Shown here piece after piece: positions 16,886 through 25,840 of a DNA stretch of 64,000 nt. The notes below the pieces were generated by a model. It worked only from the letters and a program-made list of their open reading frames with translations. It did no database searches and was not told the DNA's origin. A program made the position numbers and the translations under genes. Every line of letters starts with the position of its first letter. Position 1 is the first letter of the stretch. Source of the stretch: Clostridium swellfunianum (GTDB taxonomy: Bacteria; Bacillota; Clostridia; Clostridiales; Clostridiaceae); NCBI RefSeq assembly GCF_023656515.1, contig NZ_JAMOFV010000006.1, forward strand, positions 1,525,354 to 1,589,353. The letters run 5' to 3'.

Positions 16886-18262
16886 TTATTCAAGTTTTAA
16901 TATATCTCCTATGGTAATGTCTTCCTTAGTTACCCCTTCCTCCAGCACCTTTAGCATGTAAGAATGCATTCTCGTTATAGTATCAGTAGAAACCTTACTA
17001 GTTTGATATTCATAGTACATTTTCAATGCTCCTGTTCCATCTCCATCCATGACTGTGAAATATATTGGTTGAGATGCAGTTCCATTACTGTACCACTTGG
17101 TTTCAATATTAATTCCGTCCGGAGATACCAGTTTTACTGGCTGAAAGGTTATTGATGCACCAAGATAAGTTCCTGCTTGAGGTATATTATATGCCTTTTT
17201 CCACATACCCATAACTTCAAGTGGGTCCATATCTGCGTGTCTATAAATTGAATTTTGCTTTTCACTTATAGTTTCACAGGCTTCTTTAAAGGTATCACTT
17301 TCTTCAATAATTGTTCTAAAGGGCAAAAAATGAACTCTGGTTCCTCCTGCATTCTTTTCAGCTATGCTGCCTCTTCTTGCCACTACAGTATGCAAACTAA
17401 TATCCTTCTCATTTCTATTTATCTTTGAAAAATAACTCCTGATAGCTAAAAGAACCAAAGATTGCATTGTAAGCTTATTAGCTTCACAGAAGCTTTCCAT
17501 TTTCTGCACCAGTTCCTTAGGAACTTGCAGCATAGTATTTCTAGCCTTTGTAAAAATAAGACTGTCAAGCCCTGAAAATGCATACCTTAAGCTTAGATTT
17601 TTCTTTTTCTTGCGGCATTTTTCTAGTACCTCATATCCATTTATACTTGTATATATTGGCTCATCCTCAGTAAACATTTTTTCAAAAAACTCTCTACTTC
17701 TCTTATAAGATGCTGTATTTCTGTAGTTTAATTCCTTAATTAACAGGTCTTCATAGGAATTTATAGGTTTAGGCATTTCAGTGCCCTTTACCATTGAATT
17801 ATAAATAGATAAAACATCCTTAAAAAATGTAGTTATTGCCCAGGAGTCCATAATCATGTGGCTTACTACAAAATACAAGCCACATTTTCCGTCATAGGTC
17901 CTGAGCATATATACCTTGCTCATTTGTTTGCCGAAAACAGTAATTCGCTTTTTAGCAATTTTATGAAGCTTCTTTTCCATCTTTTCTAAGGTCTTTCCAC
18001 TAAAGTCAAGATACTCTATATTAGGCTCCTCATACTCAGCAAAATACTGCTTCATTTCTTTTCCAAGCTTTACTATGTGAACCCTTAATGCATCATTTCT
18101 TTCATAGGCCTTTTGTACAGCTTTTCTAAGCACATTAAAATCAAGTTCTGCATCTAACACCGCTGAGGTACAAACATTATTTACTTGTTTACGGATTGTA
18201 TACTTTTGGCTGAAGAATAACAGCTGCTGAGCTGAAGTTAAGTCATAATACTTTATTTCCAT
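16886..18262 (-). CDS. Free-standing condensation-domain (NRPS C-like) acyltransferase
   Basis: 458 aa, the length of one condensation domain of the CAT/WES/BAHD-like superfamily. It begins YYDLTSAQQLLFF, typical of C-domain starts. The catalytic HHxxxDG motif appears as SHMIMDS (134-140): the second, catalytic His135 and the structural Asp139 are kept, the first His is Ser and the Gly is Ser. No carrier or adenylation domain is fused. It lies 30 nt downstream of the ABC permease as the last gene of an operon with AMP ligase, ACP and PPTase. It probably joins a carrier-bound acyl group to an amine or alcohol; the acceptor is unknown. Confidence 0.8.
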   Translation of the reverse strand: MEIKYYDLTSAQQLLFFSQKYTIRKQVNNVCTSAVLDAELDFNVLRKAVQKAYERNDALRVHIVKLGKEMKQYFAEYEEPNIEYLDFSGKTLEKMEKKLHKIAKKRITVFGKQMSKVYMLRTYDGKCGLYFVVSHMIMDSWAITTFFKDVLSIYNSMVKGTEMPKPINSYEDLLIKELNYRNTASYKRSREFFEKMFTEDEPIYTSINGYEVLEKCRKKKKNLSLRYAFSGLDSLIFTKARNTMLQVPKELVQKMESFCEANKLTMQSLVLLAIRSYFSKINRNEKDISLHTVVARRGSIAEKNAGGTRVHFLPFRTIIEESDTFKEACETISEKQNSIYRHADMDPLEVMGMWKKAYNIPQAGTYLGASITFQPVKLVSPDGINIETKWYSNGTASQPIYFTVMDGDGTGALKMYYEYQTSKVSTDTITRMHSYMLKVLEEGVTKEDITIGDILKLE

Positions 18263-18292
18263 ATAAACCCCCTAGTATAAAATTGAACTTTT

Positions 18293-21200
18293 CTACTCTA
18301 CTGATTTTAGAGACTCAACCATTGGTATATTCTTCAGTCTTCTATACATGAAAATATTTACCAGTACAACAAAGATTAATGTAATGAAGAAAGCATACAG
18401 AAAACTCAGTCCATCTACGTGATTTCCAAACATAACACCATCCTGTTCAATAGAAACCATGATAAATCTGTGGAGAATTATCCCTACAAAAAGTCCAGTA
18501 ATAGAGCCTATAATAGACAGTATTATATTTTCTCTATACACATAAGCTGAAACTTCTTTGTTATAAAATCCAAGTACCTTAATGGTAGCAATCTCCCTAA
18601 TTCTTTCACCTATGTTTATATTAGTCAGATTGTAAAGAACTACAAAGGCCAATAATCCTGCAGATATAATAATTACTACAACAATGCTGTTTAGTATTTT
18701 TACTGTATCTTCAAAGGTATCAGCTGCAGCAGAATAAAATACAACGGATGCAACGCTTTGATTCTTAATTAATGTGCTTCCCAGTGCACTTTCCGCTTCT
18801 GCATTTGTTTCCTTAAGCTTGATCATTAAACTGTTAGTTTTAGGTTTAAGTCTAAATATTTCTTCATAATAATCTGCTGACATGTATGCATAATGGAATA
18901 CATAATTTTCTGTGATTCCAGAAACGGTAACCTTTTTACGAGCTCCATCACTGTTATCTAATTCTATTGCATCTCCAATATTAACCTTCAGTTCCTTAGC
19001 CAGCTTCTCATTTATAATTATTCCTTTGTCCGGAATATTAATTGACCTCTGGCTGCTTCTTTCTCTCAAAGTGATATAATCCTTAAATTTTTCATTATCA
19101 GTTGGAATTATTAATGTAACAGAAATATCATCTTTGTCACTTCTTACCTTAGCATTAATTTCAGTGTCTCTTAAGTAGGTTTCTACTTTACTGTCTCCAT
19201 CAAGGATATTTGAAACACTCTGCTTCTCGTCTTCTGTAGCAGTGGCTTTATATTTCATATTTAAACTATATTTAAATATTTCCTTATACTGCTTATTGAC
19301 TATTTGACTTATAGAATCACTTAAACCATATCCAGCAAGTAAAAGTGCTGAACAGCCAGCAATGCCTATTATGGTCATAAAGAATCTCTTTTTGTATCTA
19401 AATATATTTCGTGCTGTAACCTTTTGTGAAAAGCTTAATCTTCTCCAAAGTACATCAATTCTTTCCATAAGAATCTTCTTACCAATCTTAGGTGCTTTTG
19501 GTCTCATGAGTAATGATGGAGTTTCTCTTAATTCCTTATAACAAGCTCCAAAGGCAGAAAGAGTTGTTACCAAAAGTCCTATAATTATACTTATACCAAT
19601 TAACGGTACCTGTACTACTGTCTTTATGGGTGGAAGAGTATACATCATAGACCAAGACTTATAGATAACGGAAGGGAAAATCTTCATTCCAAGAATAACC
19701 CCTAATCCTCCTCCAAGTAAGCTTGCAATTGCAGCATAAAGTACAAATTTTAAAGCTATTGAACCATTAGTATATCCAAGCGCTTTGTAAGTGCCTATAA
19801 CTCCTCTTTGCTCATCTACCATCCTTGTCATAGTAGTAAGGCATACAAGACTTGCTACCAAGAAGAAAAACACTGGAAACACCTTTGCTATAGCATCTAT
19901 TCTATCTGCTGTTTTTCCATAATCAACAAAGCTGTAATGAGAATCACGATCTAATACATACCACTGAGGCTTTGAAATTCTTTCTATTTCATTTTCAGCA
20001 CGTATGATTTTTTCTCTCGCTTCTTCAAGCTTCTTTTCTCCTTCAAGCTTTTGCTTTTCATATTCAGCTTTTCCTGTTTCGTATTCTTGCCAGCCAGCCT
20101 CTAAATCTTTTTCAGCTGCAGCAAACTTTGCATCAGCTTCTCTCTTTCCCTTTGCCAATTTATATTTTGCATTGGCAAGGTCGGCAGCGCTTTTATCTAA
20201 TTCCTTTCTAGCTCTTTTAAGCTGTGCCTCAGCATTTTTTACTGAGCCCTGCCCTAAATCATTCATACCATTAACAGCCTTTACACCTTCATCTGTAATA
20301 CCAAGAAAGCTCTTGTAAAGTGCTATAAGTTCTAAGGTTGATTTTCTATCTTCCTCAGACAGGTTAGGATCTTCAAGCCTTTTATTTAAAGTCTCAAGCT
20401 GCTTATAGGCGTCGCTGTTTAGTGAATTAACCTCATTATTTAAATTATTAAGTCTCTCTAAATCTTCTCCGTGTTCCTCCATGCTCTTTTTATATTCAGC
20501 CATCCCCTGTGCATATTCTTTTTCGCCCTGGGCTAATTGCTTCTCGCCATCAGCAATCTGTTTTGAAGCTTCTTTATAATTTGCTTCAAAATTTTTCTTC
20601 TCTGTAGCAAGTTCAGCTTCACCTTCAACAAGCTCTACTTGGGCATTATTAAGCTTTTCTTCTGCCTTCTTCATCTCATCTGTATAAAGCTGTTTTTGCT
20701 GCTCATATTCCTTTTTACCTTTTTCAAGCTCTTCCATAGCCATTTTCTTAATTTCTTCAAGTCTAATTACACTTCTATCAGTTCCTAGATTTTCAAGAGG
20801 TGTAACCACTTTGGATACAAGCTCCCCATATTCCTTATCATAAGAATTTAGAGGCTTTGACCCCTTAACTGTAACTAGAGCCTCAGTATAAACAGGCATT
20901 GTAAAGTCAGATTCTAAAATCACCATGAAAAAATTTACTTTTCCACTCCCGATTTCAGAAGAACCTTTTTCATAGGATAAGTAATATGGAGTTATTGCTT
21001 TACCTACTATAGTAAATTCATCAGTAGCCAAAGTTCCCTTATTTATCGCTTCTGCTTTTCCTGAGCTAACCTTGATGGTATCTCCAATAGAAAGTCCTAA
21101 GTTGATTAACGTAGAATTCTCAATTACACACTCGCCAGATTTTTCTGGAAACCTTCCTTCGATTAACTTGAAACGATTAAGATTATTCTTGCCTGATTCT

Positions 21201-21544
21201 TGTGAGCTTGATGACAGCATACTATGAATTTTAAATACAAATTCATTTGAATTGATTGTAGTTACTACATCGGTAAAATATCCTGGCTGTACGATATCTA
21301 CGCCCTCTACTTTTCTAATAGCATCAACGTCATCTTTCGTGATACCCAGAGTGGATAAAACACGAATATCCATAAGATTATACTCATCATAATACAAATC
21401 CATTGAATGCTTCATGATTGGTGCAGTAGACTTAACCCCTGAAAAGAATGCAACCCCAATAAATACTATGGCAAAAATAGAAATAAACCGGCTGAAGGAT
21501 TTACGAATTTCACGAATAAAATCCTTCCATAATGCAGTACTCAT
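18293..21544 (-). CDS. Large FtsX/MacB-type ABC transporter permease with extracytoplasmic coiled coil
   Basis: 1083 aa. One N-terminal membrane helix (near 20-40) precedes a MacB-like extracytoplasmic domain (about 50-255). A long Lys/Glu/Ala coiled-coil hairpin (about 270-540), an FtsX three-helix core (about 560-690), a second core-plus-loop unit (about 725-960) and a final FtsX core (about 965-1075) follow. The start at 21544 lies 1 nt after the ATPase stop and behind GGGTGG; an ATG further upstream would overlap the ATPase. Such two-core permeases with long coiled coils act with LolD-like ATPases as mechanotransmission or lipid/peptide exporters. Confidence 0.88.
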   Translation of the reverse strand: MSTALWKDFIREIRKSFSRFISIFAIVFIGVAFFSGVKSTAPIMKHSMDLYYDEYNLMDIRVLSTLGITKDDVDAIRKVEGVDIVQPGYFTDVVTTINSNEFVFKIHSMLSSSSQESGKNNLNRFKLIEGRFPEKSGECVIENSTLINLGLSIGDTIKVSSGKAEAINKGTLATDEFTIVGKAITPYYLSYEKGSSEIGSGKVNFFMVILESDFTMPVYTEALVTVKGSKPLNSYDKEYGELVSKVVTPLENLGTDRSVIRLEEIKKMAMEELEKGKKEYEQQKQLYTDEMKKAEEKLNNAQVELVEGEAELATEKKNFEANYKEASKQIADGEKQLAQGEKEYAQGMAEYKKSMEEHGEDLERLNNLNNEVNSLNSDAYKQLETLNKRLEDPNLSEEDRKSTLELIALYKSFLGITDEGVKAVNGMNDLGQGSVKNAEAQLKRARKELDKSAADLANAKYKLAKGKREADAKFAAAEKDLEAGWQEYETGKAEYEKQKLEGEKKLEEAREKIIRAENEIERISKPQWYVLDRDSHYSFVDYGKTADRIDAIAKVFPVFFFLVASLVCLTTMTRMVDEQRGVIGTYKALGYTNGSIALKFVLYAAIASLLGGGLGVILGMKIFPSVIYKSWSMMYTLPPIKTVVQVPLIGISIIIGLLVTTLSAFGACYKELRETPSLLMRPKAPKIGKKILMERIDVLWRRLSFSQKVTARNIFRYKKRFFMTIIGIAGCSALLLAGYGLSDSISQIVNKQYKEIFKYSLNMKYKATATEDEKQSVSNILDGDSKVETYLRDTEINAKVRSDKDDISVTLIIPTDNEKFKDYITLRERSSQRSINIPDKGIIINEKLAKELKVNIGDAIELDNSDGARKKVTVSGITENYVFHYAYMSADYYEEIFRLKPKTNSLMIKLKETNAEAESALGSTLIKNQSVASVVFYSAAADTFEDTVKILNSIVVVIIISAGLLAFVVLYNLTNINIGERIREIATIKVLGFYNKEVSAYVYRENIILSIIGSITGLFVGIILHRFIMVSIEQDGVMFGNHVDGLSFLYAFFITLIFVVLVNIFMYRRLKNIPMVESLKSVE

Positions 21545-21545
21545 A

Positions 21546-22250
21546 TTACCATTCCACCCTTTCAACATCCATTGGGGTTTCATTCACTGTAATAGAATCA
21601 ATTTTTCCGCTCTTTACTTTTATAACTCTGTTGCCTATTGATGTAAGTGCCAAGTTGTGGGTAATAATAACTACTGTAGTTCCTGTGTTTCTACACGTAT
21701 CCTGCAGCAGCTTCAAAATAGCCTTTCCTGTTTTATAATCCAATGCTCCTGTTGGTTCATCACATAATAAAAGCTTAGGGTTTTTAGCTAATGCTCTAGC
21801 AATAGCCACCCTCTGCTGCTCGCCGCCAGATAGCTGTGCAGGAAAGTTAATTTTTCTGTCTTCAAGTCCCACGTCAGCAATAACCTGATCAATATCCAAA
21901 GGATTTTTGCTTATCTGTGATGCTAATTCTACATTTTCCTTTGCCGTAAGGTTAGGAACTAAATTATAAAATTGAAACACAAAGCCCACGTCATGACGAC
22001 GATATGTTATTAGTTCCTTTGAATTATACTTACTAATAACTGCTCCATCAACAAATATATCCCCTGAGGTCAGACTATCCATTCCACCGAGGATGTTTAA
22101 GATAGTACTTTTTCCTGCACCGCTAGCACCTGCAATTATAACAAACTCACCCTTATTAATTGAAAAATCAACCCCTGCAAGAGCTTCTATTTCCACCTCA
22201 CCCATCTTATAGATTTTCTTAACATTCCGAAACTCAATAAAATTATCCAT
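21546..22250 (-). CDS. ABC transporter ATPase (LolD/MacB type)
   Basis: 234 aa. The Walker A motif GASGAGKST is at 41-49, the signature [10 protein letters not shown] and Walker [13 protein letters not shown] follow, and the switch His is in VVIITHN. The pattern is that of the MacB/LolD/FtsE branch, which energises FtsX-type permeases. AAGGGAG precedes the ATG. It is separated from the PPTase gene by about 110 nt and runs directly into the permease gene. Confidence 0.94.
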   Translation of the reverse strand: MDNFIEFRNVKKIYKMGEVEIEALAGVDFSINKGEFVIIAGASGAGKSTILNILGGMDSLTSGDIFVDGAVISKYNSKELITYRRHDVGFVFQFYNLVPNLTAKENVELASQISKNPLDIDQVIADVGLEDRKINFPAQLSGGEQQRVAIARALAKNPKLLLCDEPTGALDYKTGKAILKLLQDTCRNTGTTVVIITHNLALTSIGNRVIKVKSGKIDSITVNETPMDVERVEW

Positions 22251-22360
22251 ATTTCACTCCCTTCCTAGCGTTCTCTAAGATATATCAAAGTAAGTCATCT
22301 ATTTAATCCTCGTATAAATCGTAGAAGCATGGCTATTTTACTCCATTAAATAGCGATTTA

Positions 22361-22909
22361 CTAATTGAATCTATATAAATAACAAATCGCTGTAATATAG
22401 TTCTCTATATCCTCCAGCAATAAAAAGCTGCAATCAGGTATATTACACAAAATTTCTCCATTTGCTTGAATATTAAAATTAACATTTCTCATAGGATATG
22501 AAATTCCTTTACCTATAGCTTTGATGTAGCTCTCCTTTAATGTCCAATAACGGAAGAATTCTCTCTTTGAATCATTGCTTAAATAGACTCTATTCAGTTC
22601 TTCACTGCTGCATACTCTTCTTGCAGCATGTGAGCTAAACTCTCGAATCTTTTCTACATCAATACCTACAATATTTGTGTCAGAAATAATACAGGCTGCA
22701 AGCTCCATACTGTGGCTGATATTATAATAGATATTAGGATAGTTTTTAAGGCTTGGTTTACCCCATGGATTTTTAACTACAGTCTCACTGCTGTACTTTA
22801 TTCCTTTTTCTATCAGAAGTCCATGAGCTACTAGCTTCCTTCCTAACATGTGAATCTCATTACTAACTGTTTTATCAGATGATTTTCTAAGAAACGCTCT
22901 ATAAATCAA
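22361..22909 (-). CDS. 4'-phosphopantetheinyl transferase (Sfp-like)
   Basis: 182 aa, shorter than Bacillus Sfp (about 224). The family motifs are present: NIVGIDVEKIREF for magnesium binding and FFRYWTLKESYIKAIGKG near the C-terminus. It would move phosphopantetheine from CoA to the serine of the carrier protein encoded just upstream. The start is a TTG that overlaps the ACP stop codon by 4 nt (22906-22909), so translation is coupled. Confidence 0.9.
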   Translation of the reverse strand: MIYRAFLRKSSDKTVSNEIHMLGRKLVAHGLLIEKGIKYSSETVVKNPWGKPSLKNYPNIYYNISHSMELAACIISDTNIVGIDVEKIREFSSHAARRVCSSEELNRVYLSNDSKREFFRYWTLKESYIKAIGKGISYPMRNVNFNIQANGEILCNIPDCSFLLLEDIENYITAICYLYRFN

Positions 22910-23133
22910 TGTATTTTGTTGTTTAAGTATTTAATTAAGTCACCAACAGTTTCTAAATCACGTATTTCTCTATCCGGAATTTCTACACCTAAATCATCTT
23001 CAATCCTTCCAATAATACTTACAATATCATAGGAGGTTAAGTGAAGGTCCCTTATAAAATGTGTTTCTTCTGTAATGGTTTCTTCATCTACATCTACAAA
23101 CTCAATAACTGTTCTTCTAATCAAGTTAAGCAT
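22906..23133 (-). CDS. Acyl carrier protein
   Basis: 75 aa, the normal ACP size, acidic and helical. The usual DSL phosphopantetheine motif appears as LTSYD, with Ser34 as the attachment site. The segment around IEDDLGVEIPDREI fits helices II and III. The ATG overlaps the ligase stop by 8 nt, and its own stop overlaps the PPTase start, so ligase, carrier and PPTase are produced together. The odd Tyr after Ser suggests a dedicated carrier rather than the fatty-acid ACP. Confidence 0.88.
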   Translation of the reverse strand: MLNLIRRTVIEFVDVDEETITEETHFIRDLHLTSYDIVSIIGRIEDDLGVEIPDREIRDLETVGDLIKYLNNKIH

Positions 23134-24832
23134 GTTCCAGACTCCTTTCTAAGATCAATGCTCTTTTTATTTTTTTAGTAGTTGTTTTTTCAAATTCCGA
23201 CTCACTTATAAAAACATCTGCTATCCTTTTATATGCAGGAAGATTTCTATTTAGGAGTCTAATATCATTGTTAAGCTTGTCTCTGGCGCTAGCTATACCA
23301 TTTGAAGTAAGAAATTCTTCATCAATGTATACCGCTGCATTAATACACTCTGAAAAATCATCCACCGAAGAAGGTGCATATACAACTACTTCCTTTACAT
23401 AGTTTAGTTTTTCAGTGATTATATCCTCTATCTCCTCTGGATGAACATTTTTACCATTAGACAAGATTATTAAATTTTTTTCTCTTCCATTAATATACAG
23501 AAAATTATGCTTATCAATATAACCTAGATCACCGGTCTTAAGCCAACCATCCTCAGTAAAAGATAACTTTGTATTCTCCTCATCTTTATAATATCCCAGC
23601 ATAACATTGTCGCCTTTAACTTGGATTTCTCCATACCCCCTCTTCTGAGGATCATAAATTCGAACCTGGCAATCCGGGATAATGCGTCCTACTGAACCTG
23701 GCTTTTTCTTTATAAAGGAGTTAGTAGATACCAGCGGTCCGCACTCAGTAATTCCATATCCATTGAGTATTTCTATACCGAAATCACTTAGGCCTTTGAT
23801 AATCTCCTCTCTTAAAGGAGCTCCCCCGCACACAATCTGGTTTAAATTCCCTCCAAAGCTTTTTAAAACAGGCTTAAAAAAGAGCCGCCTTGCATCTATT
23901 CCTATCTTTCTAATTAAATTACTAACCTTTATTCCGTATCTAAGATGCTTATCCAAATTGTTCTTTTCAGCTTCCTTCCAAATTTTTTTATACATAGACT
24001 CTACAAATAGCGGTACCATAAGAGTCATATTTGGTTTAAAAAGCTTCATATTATCTACTACTCTTTTCAAACTATCATTAAAGCATACTGTTATGCCGCT
24101 ATATATCCCTCCCAGGATATGACAGCTGCATTCATAAGTGTGGTTTATTGGAAGTACTGAAAAGCTTATTCCTCTTGCATCAATAAGAGATAATGCTCCA
24201 TGCACCACAGCCATTATGCTCTTATGACTAAGCATGACTCCCTTATTCGCACCCGTTGTTCCTGAAGTAAAAACTATTTCACAGACAGCCTCTACATCAA
24301 TATCAGCGTCCAAATATTCTCTACTTCCTTTTTCAATTAGTTCTTTTCCTTCATTAGTGAGGTCTTTCATGTTAAAAAACTCAGGATATTCCTTTTTAGG
24401 GTTCATCACAATGCAGTGTTTAACATTTGGACATGCTGAAAGGATATTTTTCACAGATTGAGCAAAGGTATCAGAGCATATAATCGCATCTGTATCACTT
24501 TGCACAATAAGCTTACAAATATCTTCATCTGTTAGCTCCTTGTCCATAGGAATTACTACACCTACCCCGTTTACTACAGTAAGGTAACTTACAACCCAAG
24601 CGTAAGAATTTTCACCTAAAACGGCTATGTGATACCCCTTCATTCCCATTTGAAGGAGTTTAGTACCTAAAGCATCTACATCACTTTCTAGTTGGCTGTA
24701 TTTGTATTCATAAATCTGCTTCTTAGGTCCTACTTCCTTATAGGCAATTCTATCTGAATAGAGCCTGGCTCCTCGCTTTAGTAAAACTCTAATATCCCTT
24801 AATTTTTCTGTTTCATAAAACCTTTTACCCAT
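23126..24832 (-). CDS. AMP-dependent acyl-CoA/acyl-ACP ligase
   Basis: 568 aa of the ANL superfamily. The A3 loop is TSGTTGANKG (189-198), A5 is GYGITECGP, A7/A8 are LKTGDLGYID and GREKNLIILSNGKNVHPEE, and the A10 lysine lies in TTTKKIKR near the C-terminus. The overall pattern is that of fatty-acid or aryl-acid adenylating ligases such as FAAL/FadD rather than amino acid A-domains. As first gene of the ligase-ACP-PPTase block it probably loads an acid onto the neighbouring carrier protein. The substrate is not deducible by eye. Confidence 0.9.
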   Translation of the reverse strand: MGKRFYETEKLRDIRVLLKRGARLYSDRIAYKEVGPKKQIYEYKYSQLESDVDALGTKLLQMGMKGYHIAVLGENSYAWVVSYLTVVNGVGVVIPMDKELTDEDICKLIVQSDTDAIICSDTFAQSVKNILSACPNVKHCIVMNPKKEYPEFFNMKDLTNEGKELIEKGSREYLDADIDVEAVCEIVFTSGTTGANKGVMLSHKSIMAVVHGALSLIDARGISFSVLPINHTYECSCHILGGIYSGITVCFNDSLKRVVDNMKLFKPNMTLMVPLFVESMYKKIWKEAEKNNLDKHLRYGIKVSNLIRKIGIDARRLFFKPVLKSFGGNLNQIVCGGAPLREEIIKGLSDFGIEILNGYGITECGPLVSTNSFIKKKPGSVGRIIPDCQVRIYDPQKRGYGEIQVKGDNVMLGYYKDEENTKLSFTEDGWLKTGDLGYIDKHNFLYINGREKNLIILSNGKNVHPEEIEDIITEKLNYVKEVVVYAPSSVDDFSECINAAVYIDEEFLTSNGIASARDKLNNDIRLLNRNLPAYKRIADVFISESEFEKTTTKKIKRALILERSLEHA

Positions 24833-24945
24833 AACTCACATCCCTTTTAATTACTGCGATTCTATCATGCAATAATTATATTTATTTATAGCAGCTTATA
24901 TTCCAAAATAAATAAATTGTGTTCTCTATTTTAAAAAGTCGTAAA

Positions 24946-24976
24946 AAACGCTGTAGAGCCTATGTCCACAGCGTTT
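24946..24976 (-). terminator. Hairpin with minus-strand T-run upstream of the carrier-protein operon
   Basis: ACAGCGTTT (24968-24976) and AAACGCTGT (24946-24954) form a stem ending in six T on the minus strand. It lies between two divergent genes, where a terminator is unexpected, and 114 nt before the ligase start. It could be an attenuator in the operon leader. Confidence 0.6.
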
Positions 24977-25125
24977 CATTTTTACTTTATCAAAGTAATT
25001 ATGCGAGATACCATAACACTTTATTACCTTATATCATATTATGATTATAAGTCCTTTAAAGATATAAAATTGCCTTTTATCCCATGAAGCTGTAATAAAG
25101 AATCAATTGTTTGGAGGTAGCCTTT

Positions 25126-25707
25126 ATGTATAGGCAGCTGCCTAGAGTCCCAAAGTCTTGTCCCCCAGCATTTCTTGGACGATATACTGTACTTCCGGGA
25201 GACACTTTCTTTAACCTTGCACAAATGTTCAGAGTAAGAATAGAAGCACTTGCAGTAAACAACCCTCATATTCCAAATCTAAACATACTATATGTAGGGG
25301 ATGTACTTTGCGTTCCGGGGTTCATACCTTACCCCTGTTGTACCCTCTTACGACCCAGAGGACGCGTACCCTTTGGAACAGGTGGAACAGCTTATGTAAA
25401 CTTTGGCCCCAGAGGTGGTCAATCAGTTAGCTTTATGGCAACATTGCCGCAGCCTACTGTATTCGGCAGCTTTGACAGTTATACAGGTGAAATATTTATA
25501 CCCACCATCGGAGGCTTTGGAAATCAGCTATTTGCTACTCCAGAAGACCCTCCAACCTGGTCTGTCAGGATAGACCTTCCTACTGCTGCATCAATTTTGC
25601 CAAACTCAAGAGTAGTAATACGTCCTTATAATTCAAGAACTGGCGCATCAGGTGCAGGTGTCTTAGAAGGTATAATCCTTGGTGGAAATTGCCAGGCACA
25701 GCAGTAA
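25126..25707 (+). CDS. LysM-domain protein, spore-coat-like
   Basis: 193 aa. The N-terminus lacks a signal peptide and starts with a Cys/Pro-rich segment followed by one LysM domain (about 18-62: GRYTVLPGDTFFNLAQMF to LYVGDVLCVPG). The rest (about 75-190) is Gly/Pro-rich and beta-like. CPP plus a LysM domain with VGDVLCVPG is the usual form of clostridial spore-coat or SafA-like proteins. GGAGG at 25113 sets the ATG at 25126; a TTG further upstream is too close to the GGAGG. It appears to be monocistronic with a strong terminator. Confidence 0.8.
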   Translation: MYRQLPRVPKSCPPAFLGRYTVLPGDTFFNLAQMFRVRIEALAVNNPHIPNLNILYVGDVLCVPGFIPYPCCTLLRPRGRVPFGTGGTAYVNFGPRGGQSVSFMATLPQPTVFGSFDSYTGEIFIPTIGGFGNQLFATPEDPPTWSVRIDLPTAASILPNSRVVIRPYNSRTGASGAGVLEGIILGGNCQAQQ

Positions 25708-25755
25708 AAGTGCCGTACTGTGGTCACTACCTCATTTTATATTATACTGGAATAT

Positions 25756-25809
25756 AAAAAAGACTAATTGCAAAGCATTATTATAATCATTCTTGCAATT
25801 AGTCTTTTT
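25756..25809. terminator. Bidirectional terminator
   Basis: A 17-bp stem (25756-25772 with 25793-25809) with T-runs on both strands separates the convergent LysM and beta-glucosidase genes. Confidence 0.85.
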
Positions 25810-25840
25810 GTTTTATTAAATCTTTCTAATACTAAATATG

